Assembly (NCBI GenBank): GCA_018645725.1
Contig: JABGWD010000325.1
Span: 1 to 53,923, forward strand
Direction: 5' to 3'
DNA length: 53,923 nt
Origin: Opitutia bacterium
GTDB lineage: Bacteria > Verrucomicrobiota > Verrucomicrobiia > Opitutales > Seribacteraceae
Part shown: positions 29,401 through 37,663 of the stretch, one piece after another
Layout of the letters: every line of letters begins with the position of its first letter
How positions within the stretch are numbered: the stretch's first letter is position 1
Program-made: the position numbers and the translations under genes
Notes under the pieces: generated by a model
Databases searched by the model: none
The model's input: the letters and a program-made list of their open reading frames with translations, nothing else
Told to the model about the DNA's origin: nothing

Positions 29401-29891
29401 TTTTCGAAGATTTTCAAGATTTCCGGGCTAAGTACGGCGACGTTTCCGTCTTGCCTACCACCGCTTATTTCCACGGATTGGAGCCAGGTGAAGAGATATC
29501 CATCGATATCGAGGAGGGAAAGACCTTGTTTGTCAAGTTGTTGCATGTCGGTGATCCCGACGAGAAGGGTATTTGCTCCCTCACTTTCGAAGTAAACGGA
29601 AAAGCCCGTACGACCATGGTACAGGACAGGTCGGTCAAGGGAGATGCCAAGGTGCGGGAAAAAGCCGATCCGTCTAACCCGATGCACGTGGGAGCTCCCA
29701 TTCCTGCCATGATCAGCAGCATTGCCACCAGTGTGGGGAAGTCTATTTCAAAGGGTGATAAAATCGCCGTGCTGGAAGCCATGAAGATGCAAACGACCCT
29801 GTACGCATCTGCAGACGGAACCGTTGACGATATTTTGGTTCAAGTCGGAGATTCAGTCGAGTCGAAGGACTTGATTGCCCGTCTGCGCTGA
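26454..29891 (+). CDS. pyc: Pyruvate carboxylase (single-chain, biotin-dependent)
   Basis: 1145 residues, the full single-chain length. It carboxylates pyruvate to oxaloacetate, an anaplerotic step. Domains: biotin carboxylase (~1-450) with IHPGYGFLSENAEFARACEN, IKAAFGGGGRGMRVV and FIEMNPRIQVEHTVTEQITG; carboxyltransferase (~530-830) with TDTTLRDAHQSLFAARMRS and HFHTHDSSGIASASVL plus the tetramerisation/allosteric region; and the biotinyl domain with VLEAMKMQTT, whose Lys1111 is the biotinylation site. There is a 78-bp gap from pilD holding an A/T-rich region, and no operon partner. ATG 26454 is preceded by a pyrimidine-rich stretch with no clear Shine-Dalgarno. Confidence 0.97.
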   Translation: MKKLLVANRSEIAVRIFRSATELNLRTVAIYAEEDRFGVHRFKADEAYLVGKGKGPVAAYLDIDSIISLAKDKGVDLIHPGYGFLSENAEFARACENAGITFVGPRPELLESMGDKVAAKKAADKAGVPTLPATPKAVSKPREAIEWGRKIGFPLIIKAAFGGGGRGMRVVTKEKDLEAMLEEAQGEAERAFGNSAVFLERYVARAKHLEVQVLGDRKGNVVHLHERDCSVQRRYQKVVEVAPSIGIPMEVVSDLCQAGVELARKIGYDNAGTVEFLLDQDTNEWFFIEMNPRIQVEHTVTEQITGIDIVRSQILVAMNQGLHSAKIGIPQQADIPRNGCAVQCRVTTEDPEKDFTPDYGKILSYRSAAGFGVRLDGAMGDTGSIITPFYDSLLVKLTTSGPNLPQALDRMHRALREMRIRGVKTNIPFLENVINHKDFVAGKATTKMIDVTPELFRFKARRDRASKLLSYLAEIIVNGNPQVKGRIRMENPLPLIEPSFDSRQDPPRGSRDLLLSLGAEKFSKWLRDQKPLMVTDTTLRDAHQSLFAARMRSYDMLAVADFITRRTSGLFSLEMWGGATFDTCMRFLGESPYDRLRLLREKIPNVLFQMLLRGSNAVGYANYPDNVVREFVVHASEAGMDVFRIFDSLNYLPNLKVAMETVSERTSSLCEAAVCFTGDFTDSTEEKYVLKYYVDLAKELEKMGAHILAIKDMAGLCHPTAAYRLVKTLRNEVSLPIHFHTHDSSGIASASVLKASEAGVDVVDLAVSSLSGCTSQPNLNSVVHALRNAPRSTGLDVKALNELSIYWEAVRQYYSPFDSSPPFGSAEVFDHQMPGGQYTNLREQAGALGLGKRWPDVVKTYREVNKMLGDIVKVTPSSKSVGDLAIFLITKGVKPEDLVNLPAETGFPESVIDLLSGNLGQPKGGWPKAVQKVILGGRKAMRGRPGASAEKIDLKKSAGALRRKLGRKITEDDLFSSLMYPKVFEDFQDFRAKYGDVSVLPTTAYFHGLEPGEEISIDIEEGKTLFVKLLHVGDPDEKGICSLTFEVNGKARTTMVQDRSVKGDAKVREKADPSNPMHVGAPIPAMISSIATSVGKSISKGDKIAVLEAMKMQTTLYASADGTVDDILVQVGDSVESKDLIARLR

Positions 29892-29935
29892 TTCTCGTTA
29901 AAGATTTTCCATTTTCATCCGACTATGCAGGCGTG

Positions 29936-31489
29936 ATGAGTATGCTTGCCGTATTTTGCCCCAAAAATTGTTTCTGCTTGTTTCTGCTTTTGTCGTCGAT
30001 ATTCGCGACTTTTGCAGAGGCAAAGAGACTTCGTGTGCCTGAGCCTGGTCTCGAAAAGGCATTGGCGGAAACCCTTGGGGTGCCCAGGGATGAACTAACC
30101 GAGGAATTGGTAGCCAAAAACCTTCGGTTTCTGGATGCCGGCAACCGTCAACTCAGAGATTTGACCGGATTGGAAGTTGCTGAAAACTTGGAAGTCCTCG
30201 ACCTGCGACAAAACCTGATCGAAGATATCTCTCCCTTGGCCGATTTGCCTAATTTGGTCAGGTTGGATCTCTCGGGTAACCGAATACAAAATCTTTCCGT
30301 TCTCGAATCCCTTTCGCTTGACCGGATGAAAAAGGAAATTTCCCAAATCCAAGTTGCCCTTCAGTCCCGGTCCTTGACCAAGGAAGGGAAGGCCAATTTG
30401 ATCGTGAAGCTTTCCGGAGTCGTCAACAGAATCAATCGGGGAACCTGGTCATTGCAAATACTTTCGGTTGCAAACAACAAATTGCTCGGGCTTTCGGGGG
30501 TTGGTCATCTGACTTCCCTTCGTCACCTGGACGTTTCCCGGAATTCCCTGATTGATTTGGAGGGTGTCGGGCAATTGAGAAACCTGGTTACCCTGTCCGC
30601 TCAAGGTAACCAACTCGGAAGGGTCGAATCCTACGTGGACGTCGACAAGGACAAGGAATATACTCCGGGCATAGATCAGTTGAAGGACGAGAGCGGCAAT
30701 GGCAAAAGGGATACCGATCCGTTGATCGAGCTCCGGTCTCTGCCCAACTTGATCAACCTGTATCTGTACGACAACCTTCTCACGAACACCCTTTCCCTTT
30801 CCGGTCTGCCCAGTCTCAAGTTTTTGCTTTTGTCGGGTAACAAGTTGGATGAAATCGATAACCTGCGCGAATTCAAGGGTTTGATCCGGTTAGCCCTCTC
30901 GGATAACCGAATCACCACCCTGGACGGATTGGAAGGCTTGCCGAAGATCGAGCATCTTTATCTTGAGGAAAACATGATTTGTGATCTCCGTCCTTTGAGC
31001 GCCTTGTCAAGTCTACTCGAATTAAGGCTTCAACGTAATCAAGTTTACCGGCTTCATTCGTTAAAGGATTTGAAAAAACTCCGGGCACTTGCTTTGTCGA
31101 ATAATTTCATCCACGAACTCACTCCTATTCTGGACTTGCCCAAGTTGAGGAGGTTGTCTTTGTCCTCGAACTGCATTGCCCTTGATGACGCGGTTTTGGA
31201 AGAAGCGCTAAAGAAGTTGCGCAGATCCGGGGTCTTTGTTTCAGAGGGATCGCAACGCAAGAGAATCGTCGAGGCCGAGCAATTGTTCGAGTCCTTGTCG
31301 GGTCGTCCTTCTTCCAACAAAATCCTCGGAGAATTTCTCCGGGAAAAGAACCGGTACGACAGGCTTATCGATCTTGCCGAAGACACTCAAGTGGCGGATC
31401 CGCTCAAGAAGGTAGCTTACAAGAACTGGGAGGATCTTCTTAGGCGTGGGAAACTGGACGAGGGTACTTTCCTTTTGCCGGGGAATTAA
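29936..31489 (+). CDS. Exported leucine-rich-repeat protein (SDS22/internalin-like)
   Basis: 517 residues from ATG 29936 (a GTG at 29933 is also in frame). Residues 1-28 are a signal peptide (FCLFLLLSSIFATFAEA). Two blocks of SDS22-type leucine-rich repeats follow: residues ~60-125 (LEVLDLRQNLIEDISPLADL, LVRLDLSGNRIQNLSVLESL) and ~170-420 (LRHLDVSRNSLIDLEGVG, LIRLALSDNRITTLDGLEGL, LRALALSNNFIHELTPILDL). They are interrupted by a ~40-residue helical insert (residues ~126-165) and a charged loop with VDVDKDKEYTP near 235. The C-terminal ~100 residues are helical and lysine-rich. Such repeats bind proteins outside the cytoplasm; the ligand is unknown. Confidence 0.87.
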   Translation: MSMLAVFCPKNCFCLFLLLSSIFATFAEAKRLRVPEPGLEKALAETLGVPRDELTEELVAKNLRFLDAGNRQLRDLTGLEVAENLEVLDLRQNLIEDISPLADLPNLVRLDLSGNRIQNLSVLESLSLDRMKKEISQIQVALQSRSLTKEGKANLIVKLSGVVNRINRGTWSLQILSVANNKLLGLSGVGHLTSLRHLDVSRNSLIDLEGVGQLRNLVTLSAQGNQLGRVESYVDVDKDKEYTPGIDQLKDESGNGKRDTDPLIELRSLPNLINLYLYDNLLTNTLSLSGLPSLKFLLLSGNKLDEIDNLREFKGLIRLALSDNRITTLDGLEGLPKIEHLYLEENMICDLRPLSALSSLLELRLQRNQVYRLHSLKDLKKLRALALSNNFIHELTPILDLPKLRRLSLSSNCIALDDAVLEEALKKLRRSGVFVSEGSQRKRIVEAEQLFESLSGRPSSNKILGEFLREKNRYDRLIDLAEDTQVADPLKKVAYKNWEDLLRRGKLDEGTFLLPGN

Positions 31490-31514
31490 GGTGTAACTGA
31501 TATTTGGCGGAGGC

Positions 31515-31724
31515 TTAACTATTGACATAGAGCAAAGCCGCCAAGATCACGGTGGCGACGAAGCATATCAGATAAAGCAGGCGCATGAAAAACTTCTGTA
31601 TTCCGTGGGAGCGAACGACGCCGTCAATAAATCGGTAATACTCTCTCTTCCACTTTCGGGAGAGGTTTTTTTTCTTTAAAAGCACATACTGATAATAATT
31701 TAGAGATTTGGCTTTTGCAAGCAT
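31515..31724 (-). CDS. Small basic protein with C-terminal transmembrane helix
   Basis: 69 residues: a Lys/Arg/Tyr-rich N-terminal half ([20 protein letters not shown]) and a hydrophobic C-terminal helix of about 22 residues ([20 protein letters not shown]) with only a few residues after it, so it would be tail-anchored with positive charge in the cytoplasm. It lies divergent from lpxC-fabZ across 57 bp and converges with the LRR gene. No family recognised. Short length makes it tentative, but composition and position argue for a real gene. Confidence 0.55.
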   Translation of the reverse strand: MLAKAKSLNYYQYVLLKKKNLSRKWKREYYRFIDGVVRSHGIQKFFMRLLYLICFVATVILAALLYVNS

Positions 31725-31781
31725 TCCGTTTGCCTTCCTTCTTTACAGAATGGAACTGTTCGGCTAAACAGAAAACGCCAT

Positions 31782-33125
31782 ATGCCGACCAAACAAAGGA
31801 CCATTCGCAAAGAGCGTTCGATCAAGGGCAAGTCATTGCATACCGGAGAGGAAGTGACTCTTACCATAAAGCCTGCGAAAGCGAATGAGGGCTATCTTTT
31901 TCGCCGGATCGATCTTTACGGGAAACCCGAAATCAAACCTTTGGCCTCAAACGTCTCGGAGTTGATCCGCAGCACGACCATAACGAATGGAAATGCCAAG
32001 ATTCACACCATCGAGCATGTTCTCAGTGCTCTTAGCGGATGCGGGATAGACAACGCAGTCATTGACTTGGATGCGAGCGAACCACCCATTTTGGATGGAT
32101 CGGCCCGACCCTTTGCCAACTTGGCATTGGAAGCCGAGCCTGTCGACCAAGAGGAGGAACGGGATTATTTCACCTTGAGTGAACCCGTGTCCGTGACTTC
32201 CGGCAATCGTTCGATGATTGCTCTGCCTTACGACGGTTTCCGGATCACTTGTACCTCTGCGGACGACCGGGGAAGTCACGTTCAGCATCTTTCCATCGAA
32301 ATTGATCCCGAAACCTACTTGGCTCAAATTGCCCCGGCCCGCACCTTTACCGTTTACGAAGATATCGAAGAGTTGCTCAAAATGGGAAAGATCAGGGGAG
32401 GGAGCCTGGATAGTGCAATCGTGATCAAGGGCGACAAGATCCTGTCCAAGGAACCTCTTCGTTTCGATGATGAATTCGTGCGCCACAAGATACTCGACAT
32501 CGTTGGAGACTTGTCCCTGATCGGAAAATTCATGAAGGCCCATATCATTGCCGTGAGGCCTGGGCATGCCTTGAATGCCGAGCTTGCGAACAAGCTTTTC
32601 GAAAAAATGAAAGGGACCGGGGCGAAACCGGCCAAATCCAAAAGCGACGACCCGAAATCCTTCGTCTTGCCAGACGAAACGGAGTTGGACGTGCGAAGGA
32701 TTTTGGACGTGCTTCCACACCGTTTTCCTTTCGTGATGATAGACCGGGTCATTTCCATCGAGGAAAACGAGGTGCTGGTCGGGATCAAGAACGTTACCAT
32801 CAACGAACCGTTCTTCGCCGGGCATTTTCCCGGTCATCCGGTCATGCCCGGGGTTCTGCAACTCGAAGCGATGGCTCAAGCGGCGGGGATTCTGCTACTC
32901 CGGAGGGGCTCGGCGGAGGGGAAAGTCGCATTTTTCATGAGTGCGGACAAGGTGAAATTCAGGAAGCCGGTGGTTCCGGGTGACCAACTCAAGATCACCG
33001 CCAAGCTTGAAAAGGTGCGGGGGAACAAATTGGCTACCGCCAGCGTCGAGTGCTCCGTAAACGGCAAACCGGTCTCTTCGGCCAGTTTGATGTTTGCCAT
33101 TGCTGATGCGGGGGGGAATTCCTGA
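31782..33125 (+). CDS. lpxC/fabZ: Bifunctional LpxC-FabZ fusion
   Basis: 447 residues joining two enzymes. Residues ~1-285 are UDP-3-O-acyl-GlcNAc deacetylase (LpxC), the committed step of lipid A synthesis, with zinc ligands in [20 protein letters not shown] and in [20 protein letters not shown]. Residues ~300-447 are (3R)-hydroxyacyl-ACP dehydratase (FabZ), with the catalytic His313 in [14 protein letters not shown] and the glutamate in [20 protein letters not shown]. The fusion ties use of hydroxyacyl-ACP for lipid A to its dehydration for fatty acid elongation, and is known in Bacteroidetes and some PVC bacteria. lpxA follows with one base between stop and start. Confidence 0.96.
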   Translation: MPTKQRTIRKERSIKGKSLHTGEEVTLTIKPAKANEGYLFRRIDLYGKPEIKPLASNVSELIRSTTITNGNAKIHTIEHVLSALSGCGIDNAVIDLDASEPPILDGSARPFANLALEAEPVDQEEERDYFTLSEPVSVTSGNRSMIALPYDGFRITCTSADDRGSHVQHLSIEIDPETYLAQIAPARTFTVYEDIEELLKMGKIRGGSLDSAIVIKGDKILSKEPLRFDDEFVRHKILDIVGDLSLIGKFMKAHIIAVRPGHALNAELANKLFEKMKGTGAKPAKSKSDDPKSFVLPDETELDVRRILDVLPHRFPFVMIDRVISIEENEVLVGIKNVTINEPFFAGHFPGHPVMPGVLQLEAMAQAAGILLLRRGSAEGKVAFFMSADKVKFRKPVVPGDQLKITAKLEKVRGNKLATASVECSVNGKPVSSASLMFAIADAGGNS

Positions 33126-33126
33126 T

Positions 33127-33906
33127 ATGGGAACGGACATCCACCCTCAAGCGATCGTTGATCCGGGCGCCGAGTTGGGGGAAGACGTTCTGGTCGAGGC
33201 GTTTTCCATCGTCGGACCGAAGGCCAGAATAGGTGATGGTTGCCGGATCCGTCACCATGCTTCCGTCGAGGGAAGGGTGGTCCTGGGCAAGAATAACACG
33301 GTTTATCCTTATGCCATGATTGGCGGCCTTACCCACGATTTGAAATACCAAGGCGGAGAGCCAGGCCTTTCGATTGGGGACGATAACGTTTTCCGTGAAT
33401 ACGTGTCTGCTCACGTTGCCACGAATGCGGATGACGAGACCGTGATTGGCTCGGGAAACGTATTTCTTGCTTACAGTCACGTTGCTCATGATTGCATCGT
33501 TGGGGATAACTTGGTGATGAGCAGTCATTCCGCTTTGGGCGGACATGTCCGGGTTGATGATTGCGTCAACATAGGGTGGGGTGCAGGCGTTCATCAGTTT
33601 TGCCGCCTTGGAAGGCATTGCATGGTGTCGGCTTGCTCGAAACTGGTTCAGGACGTCGCTCCTTTCATGCTTGCGGACGGAGCCCCTGCCGAAGTCCGTT
33701 CCATCAACAAGGTCGGCATGGAGAGAGCCGGTTTTTCAAGTGAGGACGTCGAGACCGCCCGGGGGGTATTCAAAGTCCTTTACAAGAGTGACTTGAACCG
33801 CAGTCAGGCCATAGATTACCTTCAGAATGAGTTTTCCAAAGGAAACAAGGCGGTTTCCGAGGAAATCATCGAATTCGCCCAGTCGAGCGAACGTGGTTTG
33901 GCCTGA
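33127..33906 (+). CDS. lpxA: UDP-N-acetylglucosamine O-acyltransferase
   Basis: 259 residues from ATG 33127, one base after the lpxC-fabZ stop; an in-frame ATG at 33094 would overlap that gene. It performs the first acylation of lipid A synthesis. The N-terminal two thirds are hexapeptide repeats of a left-handed beta helix (IHPQAIVDPGAELGEDVLVE, RIRHHASVEGRVVLGKNNTV) with the catalytic His in AYSHVAHDCIVGDNLVM near residue 122. The C-terminal helical domain starts with GAPAEVRSINKVGMERAGFS. It completes a minimal lipid A operon with the fusion gene, marking a Gram-negative outer membrane. Confidence 0.96.
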   Translation: MGTDIHPQAIVDPGAELGEDVLVEAFSIVGPKARIGDGCRIRHHASVEGRVVLGKNNTVYPYAMIGGLTHDLKYQGGEPGLSIGDDNVFREYVSAHVATNADDETVIGSGNVFLAYSHVAHDCIVGDNLVMSSHSALGGHVRVDDCVNIGWGAGVHQFCRLGRHCMVSACSKLVQDVAPFMLADGAPAEVRSINKVGMERAGFSSEDVETARGVFKVLYKSDLNRSQAIDYLQNEFSKGNKAVSEEIIEFAQSSERGLA

Positions 33907-33919
33907 GAGGCGCTTGGCT

Positions 33920-34234
33920 TCAATCCCCGTCCGTTTTCCCGGCGATTTCCGCAAGGTACTCCCAAGAAAAGATACCGGTTGAGTGACCGTCGCTGAATTG
34001 GATGCGGATGGCATAGTTTCCCACGTAACCGAATCCATTGATTCCAACCTCCGAGTAATCCCCGTTGGGGTTGCCTCCGGAAACCACCCCGAAAAGATCG
34101 GCTTCTCCCGTTTGTTCGGCACTGGGCGAGTGTTGGCGCAAGAAGGAAGGCTCAAGATAATGCTCGCTTCCATCGGGCCACAAGAGGGCGAGGGTATTTC
34201 CCACCAACTCGATCTTGGTCGGTGACAATTGCAT
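33920..34234 (-). CDS. DUF971 domain protein
   Basis: 104 residues. The sequence follows the DUF971 pattern: PTKIELVGNTLALLWPDGSE at the start, then YLEPSFLRQHSPS, EVGINGFGYVGNYAIRIQFS and DGHSTGIFSWEYL at the end. DUF971 forms the N-terminus of gamma-butyrobetaine hydroxylases and the C-terminus of the plant Fe-S carrier HCF101, where it is fused to an Mrp-type ATPase. An mrp/apbC gene lies on the same strand under 1 kb upstream, so the two may be the split form of that protein. Function inferred from this association only. Confidence 0.88.
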   Translation of the reverse strand: MQLSPTKIELVGNTLALLWPDGSEHYLEPSFLRQHSPSAEQTGEADLFGVVSGGNPNGDYSEVGINGFGYVGNYAIRIQFSDGHSTGIFSWEYLAEIAGKTDGD

Positions 34235-34247
34235 TTCGTACTATGAA

Positions 34248-34808
34248 CTATACGAACGAATCCAAACTGTTCCCCCCGGAAGGCGGATTGGACGAGTCGG
34301 AACCACTTTGGTAATAAGGATCCAACACCTCGTTCGAATTGGGTCGGCTGAAATCTTCCGCCGCCTCCGCCGCCCGGTCAAAATCTTCGGTTTCCCGACG
34401 GATCATCTCGTCCTGCAAATCCTTGTCCTGAAGTTCTCGGTCCAGGCTTCTTTCTTCCCAATACCGATCGTTGTGAAATTGGCTTGGTTGTGGTTCTGGT
34501 GGCAATTGTGATGGCTCGACTACTGCCCAGTCGGGTTCGCGGGTGGAATCAATCCCTGCATCATCCACGTTGTCGACGCTTTCCATCGGGTCGCCCGGAA
34601 CAGGATGTTGCATTTGCTCGGCAAGCGTCTTGTCGTTGGCGAGGGCACCGGACAGTTCGATCGGTTCGGGGGACTTGGTGACTCTCAGCGAGCTGTCCAC
34701 GCCGACCTCGGGAACTTCAAGGTCGGATTTGTCCTCTCTTGCCAGCTGCATTTCCCGATGAACGTTATCGGAAGTCTTCGGTATGCCGTCGTACAATGGT
34801 GATTCCAT
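34248..34808 (-). CDS. Acidic, probably disordered protein, function unknown
   Basis: 186 residues from ATG 34808; the open frame runs further upstream to 34925, but that part is basic and low quality. Composition is dominated by Asp, Glu, Pro, Ser and Gln (PSQLPPEPQPSQF, ERSLDRELQDKDLQDEMIRR, RETEDFDRAAEAAEDF) with no Cys and no membrane segment. A short helical stretch near residues 125-155 is charged. The 13-bp spacing to the DUF971 gene suggests a shared transcript. No recognised family. The gap to divergent rpmG (129 bp) should hold both promoters. Confidence 0.6.
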   Translation of the reverse strand: MESPLYDGIPKTSDNVHREMQLAREDKSDLEVPEVGVDSSLRVTKSPEPIELSGALANDKTLAEQMQHPVPGDPMESVDNVDDAGIDSTREPDWAVVEPSQLPPEPQPSQFHNDRYWEERSLDRELQDKDLQDEMIRRETEDFDRAAEAAEDFSRPNSNEVLDPYYQSGSDSSNPPSGGNSLDSFV

Positions 34809-34937
34809 AAGGAAACAATGGTGGGGCTTCACGGTTTTTGCAAATAATAAAAACGACTGCCCATTGGAGCCACTATTCGGTCGGATGCAAAGTTTTGCGT
34901 TGATCGAACGGGTTTTAAATGACAAGATGACCTCATC

Positions 34938-35108
34938 ATGGCAAGAGAAAGTATCATACTTGAATGTACCGAAGCCCGTAAGGAAGGAAAGCCTCCTTCT
35001 CGCTATATGAGCTCACGCAACAAGAAACTTCAGACCGAGTCGGTAGAGAAAAAGAAGTACAACCGGTTTCTGCGCAGGCATACCTTGCACCGCGAGATCA
35101 AGAACTGA
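34938..35108 (+). CDS. rpmG: 50S ribosomal protein L33
   Basis: A 56-residue gene. It starts [17 protein letters not shown], then [14 protein letters not shown] and ends [14 protein letters not shown]. This matches L33 in length, the strand after the start, the RY.T.KNK.. core and the K..PFLRKHT-like tail. The usual zinc-binding cysteines of the C+ form are reduced to one (Cys10), so it is the zinc-independent C- type. It is part of the large ribosomal subunit. It ends 8 bp before the convergent mrp/apbC gene. Confidence 0.9.
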   Translation: MARESIILECTEARKEGKPPSRYMSSRNKKLQTESVEKKKYNRFLRRHTLHREIKN

Positions 35109-35115
35109 TTTTTAT

Positions 35116-36189
35116 TCAGAGTCCCAATATGCCGGCAAGGGACTTCGCTATCTCCTGAATTGCTTGGCTAGCTGAGTTTTCGGGGTTCGTCACGACTATG
35201 GGCGTGCCATGGTCGCCTCCCATTCTGACTTCTTGGTGCAATGGGATTTCTCCCAAAAAAACCGTTTGCAGGGCAAGAGCGGTCTCTGCGCCTCCACCTT
35301 GTCCGAAAAGGTAGGATTTCTTTTGTGAATCCTCATCCTCCAAGTAGCTCATGTTTTCGACAACCCCGAGAATCGGAACGTTGACTTTTTCAAACATTCT
35401 GGCCCCCCGGCGCGCCACGTCCACGGCCGCCTTTTGGGGGGTTGTGACGAGAACGATACCATCCAAAGGCAGGATCTGGGCGAGGGAAAGCTGGGCATCC
35501 CCCGTGCCCGGGGGAAGATCGATCAGCAGAATATCGAGTTCCCCCCAGTCGACGTTGTCCGAAAATTGCTGGATTGTTTTCATGACCATTGGACCCCGCC
35601 AAACGATGGGTGTCTCTTCATCGACCAGAAATCCCATTGACATAACCTTGATCCCATAGCTCTCGATTGGAGAGATGAGGTTTTCCGCGATGCTTTGGGG
35701 TTGTCCGGATGCTCCTATCAAAAGAGGAACCGAAGGTCCGTAGACATCGCAGTCCATCAGGCCTATCTTTCCCTCTTTTCCCGTGGAGGAAAGAAGCTTT
35801 TCCAAGGCACATGACAAATTGACCGCAAGGGTCGATTTTCCCACACCACCTTTTCCGCTGGCGATTGCCACGATCTTCTTGACCTTGCCCATGGAGGATG
35901 ATCGTTCATTTTCGGAACCGCCGCTTGCTTGCGGTTTTCCTTTTGAGCCCTTGACCACTATTTGGACCTCGGTCTCACGGATGGATTCTTCCTCGAGCAA
36001 GGTTTTTTCGATCTCTTTTTTGAGCGTTTGCGGAAGAGTCGGCTCGTTCGAGCTGAGCTCGAGTTTCACGAAGGCTTTTCCGCTTTCGTCGAGCTTGGTC
36101 TGCTGGATCAATCCGAAGGAAACGATATCCCGGCTGAATCCGGGGTATTTGACTTTGGCGAGCAAGGAAAGAAGAAGATCGTTGGACAT
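35116..36189 (-). CDS. apbC: Mrp/ApbC-type Fe-S cluster carrier ATPase without the C-terminal CxxC
   Basis: 357 residues. Residues ~1-85 are a MIP18/DUF59 domain (VKYPGFSRDIVSFGLIQQTK, VKLELSSNEPTLP). From ~105 the P-loop NTPase has the deviant Walker A IASGKGGVGKSTLAVNLSC, then LMDCDVYGPSVPLLIG, WRGPMVMKTIQQF and LLIDLPPGTGDAQLSLAQIL. Proteobacterial homologs carry a CxxC Fe-S ligand after VVENMS; here the segment reads NMSYLEDEDSQKKSYLFGQG with no cysteine, as in the Bacteroidetes-type proteins I remember. It would assemble or deliver Fe-S clusters by another ligand set. The DUF971 gene lies under 1 kb downstream on the same strand. Confidence 0.92.
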   Translation of the reverse strand: MSNDLLLSLLAKVKYPGFSRDIVSFGLIQQTKLDESGKAFVKLELSSNEPTLPQTLKKEIEKTLLEEESIRETEVQIVVKGSKGKPQASGGSENERSSSMGKVKKIVAIASGKGGVGKSTLAVNLSCALEKLLSSTGKEGKIGLMDCDVYGPSVPLLIGASGQPQSIAENLISPIESYGIKVMSMGFLVDEETPIVWRGPMVMKTIQQFSDNVDWGELDILLIDLPPGTGDAQLSLAQILPLDGIVLVTTPQKAAVDVARRGARMFEKVNVPILGVVENMSYLEDEDSQKKSYLFGQGGGAETALALQTVFLGEIPLHQEVRMGGDHGTPIVVTNPENSASQAIQEIAKSLAGILGL

Positions 36190-36333
36190 GGCAAAAGGTT
36201 TGAGAATGCCCGAAGAGACTTGTTGGGCAAATTAAAAGTTTGAGAAAAGATTGAGCGATTTGGCGAGATCGTTCGTCAAAAACGATGAATGCGAGCTTTT
36301 GCGCTTGCTGACTTTGGCGGGTTTTCAAATGTT

Positions 36334-37611
36334 ATGCAAATGAATGTGGAATCGAATGGATGGAAATTGAGCGGTCTTCGATCGGCTCAGGTTGTTTTTT
36401 TAGCGTCGCTTGCAGCGGTTGCCTTTGTGATCGGCAGCCCGTTGTATGGCCAAGGTGGGAATACAATCATCTTGGGTACGATTGAGGCCGAGCTGAAAAA
36501 GAAGCAAGTGCCTTTGGATTTGGGCAAGACCCCAAAATCCTTGGCTCTTCTGATTGCCAAGGCGGTTTCGGTACACGGTGGGTTGCGGTTGGCTCACCCC
36601 AATCAAAGTCGCTACAGCGTATATTTTTCTCCTCTCGGAGGTAACCAAGTGAAAGTTGAAATTTCGAAAGGCGCGTCGGATATCCCCAAGAAGCTTTACA
36701 AAAGCTTCGTGGTGCAAGGGAGTTCAATCGATGGTGCCGTCCTTAAGGGGTGTGACGGAATGGTCCAAGCAATTCTCGGAATACCCGGTTTCTTTTCCGG
36801 CAAGATCTGCTACCTGTCCAAGCTTTCGGGAAACAAGGAGATTTTCGTTTCCAATTCTTTGATGACTTCGGCTCAGCCACATACTTCATTTAAGAAAATT
36901 ACCTTCAATCCAAGTTGGGATAATGCAGGAAAGGGCATTTTCTTTACCAGTAACAGAAAGGTCTTTAACAATATCGAGCATTTGGATATTGCCTCTCGAA
37001 GAATTTCCAGCATCGCGAATTACCGGGGAAGTAACTTGCGGGCCGTCCAAAATCCACGGAATTCGGAAGTGGCCATGATTCTTTCAACCTCCGGTAATCC
37101 CGAAGTCTGGCTTGCCGCTACCCCAAAATCGAAGCCAAAGAGAATCACCAAGAACAAGAGCAATGAGTCCGGGCCGTGCTGGTCTTCCGATGGTCGCCGG
37201 TTAATCGTCACCTCCGACAGCCGTGGCAAGCCCCAGCTTTACGAAGTGTCCCTTTCCGCCGGCCGCCTGACCCGAATCCCCACGAACGTCAGTTCGCACT
37301 GCACGGAAGCAAGCTGGAATCCATCCGACCCGACGAAGATTGCCTTTACGGCTGCAGTGGGTGGGGGCTTTCAAGTATACGAGTATAGTTTTTCCTCCAG
37401 AACCAGCCGGGCATTGACCGGGGGAAGGAATCACGGCATGCAGCCTTGCTGGGCCAACGACGGACGGCATTTGTTCTTTACCGAAAGATCCTCAAGCGGA
37501 GGTACCCGTTTGATGGTTTTGGATACCGAATTGCAAGGATCAAAACCAGTTGCCTTGCACGGGGCAAGTTTTGGAAACTGCTCCCAGGCAAGTTTTCATT
37601 ATCCACGATAA
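36334..37611 (+). CDS. TolB-like beta-propeller exported protein
   Basis: 425 residues from ATG 36334 (other in-frame starts at 36289 and 36340). A hydrophobic segment near residues 18-38 (VVFLASLAAVAFVIGSPLYG) is a signal peptide. The N-terminal ~150 residues form the TolB-type domain (the stretch with LDLGKTPKSLALLIAKAV), and the rest has TolB/WD40-like propeller blades: ITFNPSWDNAGKGIFFTSNR, PCWSSDGRRLIVTSDSRGKP, QPCWANDGRHLFFTERS. TolB acts in the periplasm with Pal in outer membrane integrity. No tolA, tolQ, tolR or pal gene is adjacent, so it may be a paralog instead of TolB itself. Confidence 0.82.
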   Translation: MQMNVESNGWKLSGLRSAQVVFLASLAAVAFVIGSPLYGQGGNTIILGTIEAELKKKQVPLDLGKTPKSLALLIAKAVSVHGGLRLAHPNQSRYSVYFSPLGGNQVKVEISKGASDIPKKLYKSFVVQGSSIDGAVLKGCDGMVQAILGIPGFFSGKICYLSKLSGNKEIFVSNSLMTSAQPHTSFKKITFNPSWDNAGKGIFFTSNRKVFNNIEHLDIASRRISSIANYRGSNLRAVQNPRNSEVAMILSTSGNPEVWLAATPKSKPKRITKNKSNESGPCWSSDGRRLIVTSDSRGKPQLYEVSLSAGRLTRIPTNVSSHCTEASWNPSDPTKIAFTAAVGGGFQVYEYSFSSRTSRALTGGRNHGMQPCWANDGRHLFFTERSSSGGTRLMVLDTELQGSKPVALHGASFGNCSQASFHYPR

Positions 37612-37663
37612 GAGCAGATTTTTCTCGCGCCATTCCGCTCCCATATCATAAATAGCGGGTTCC

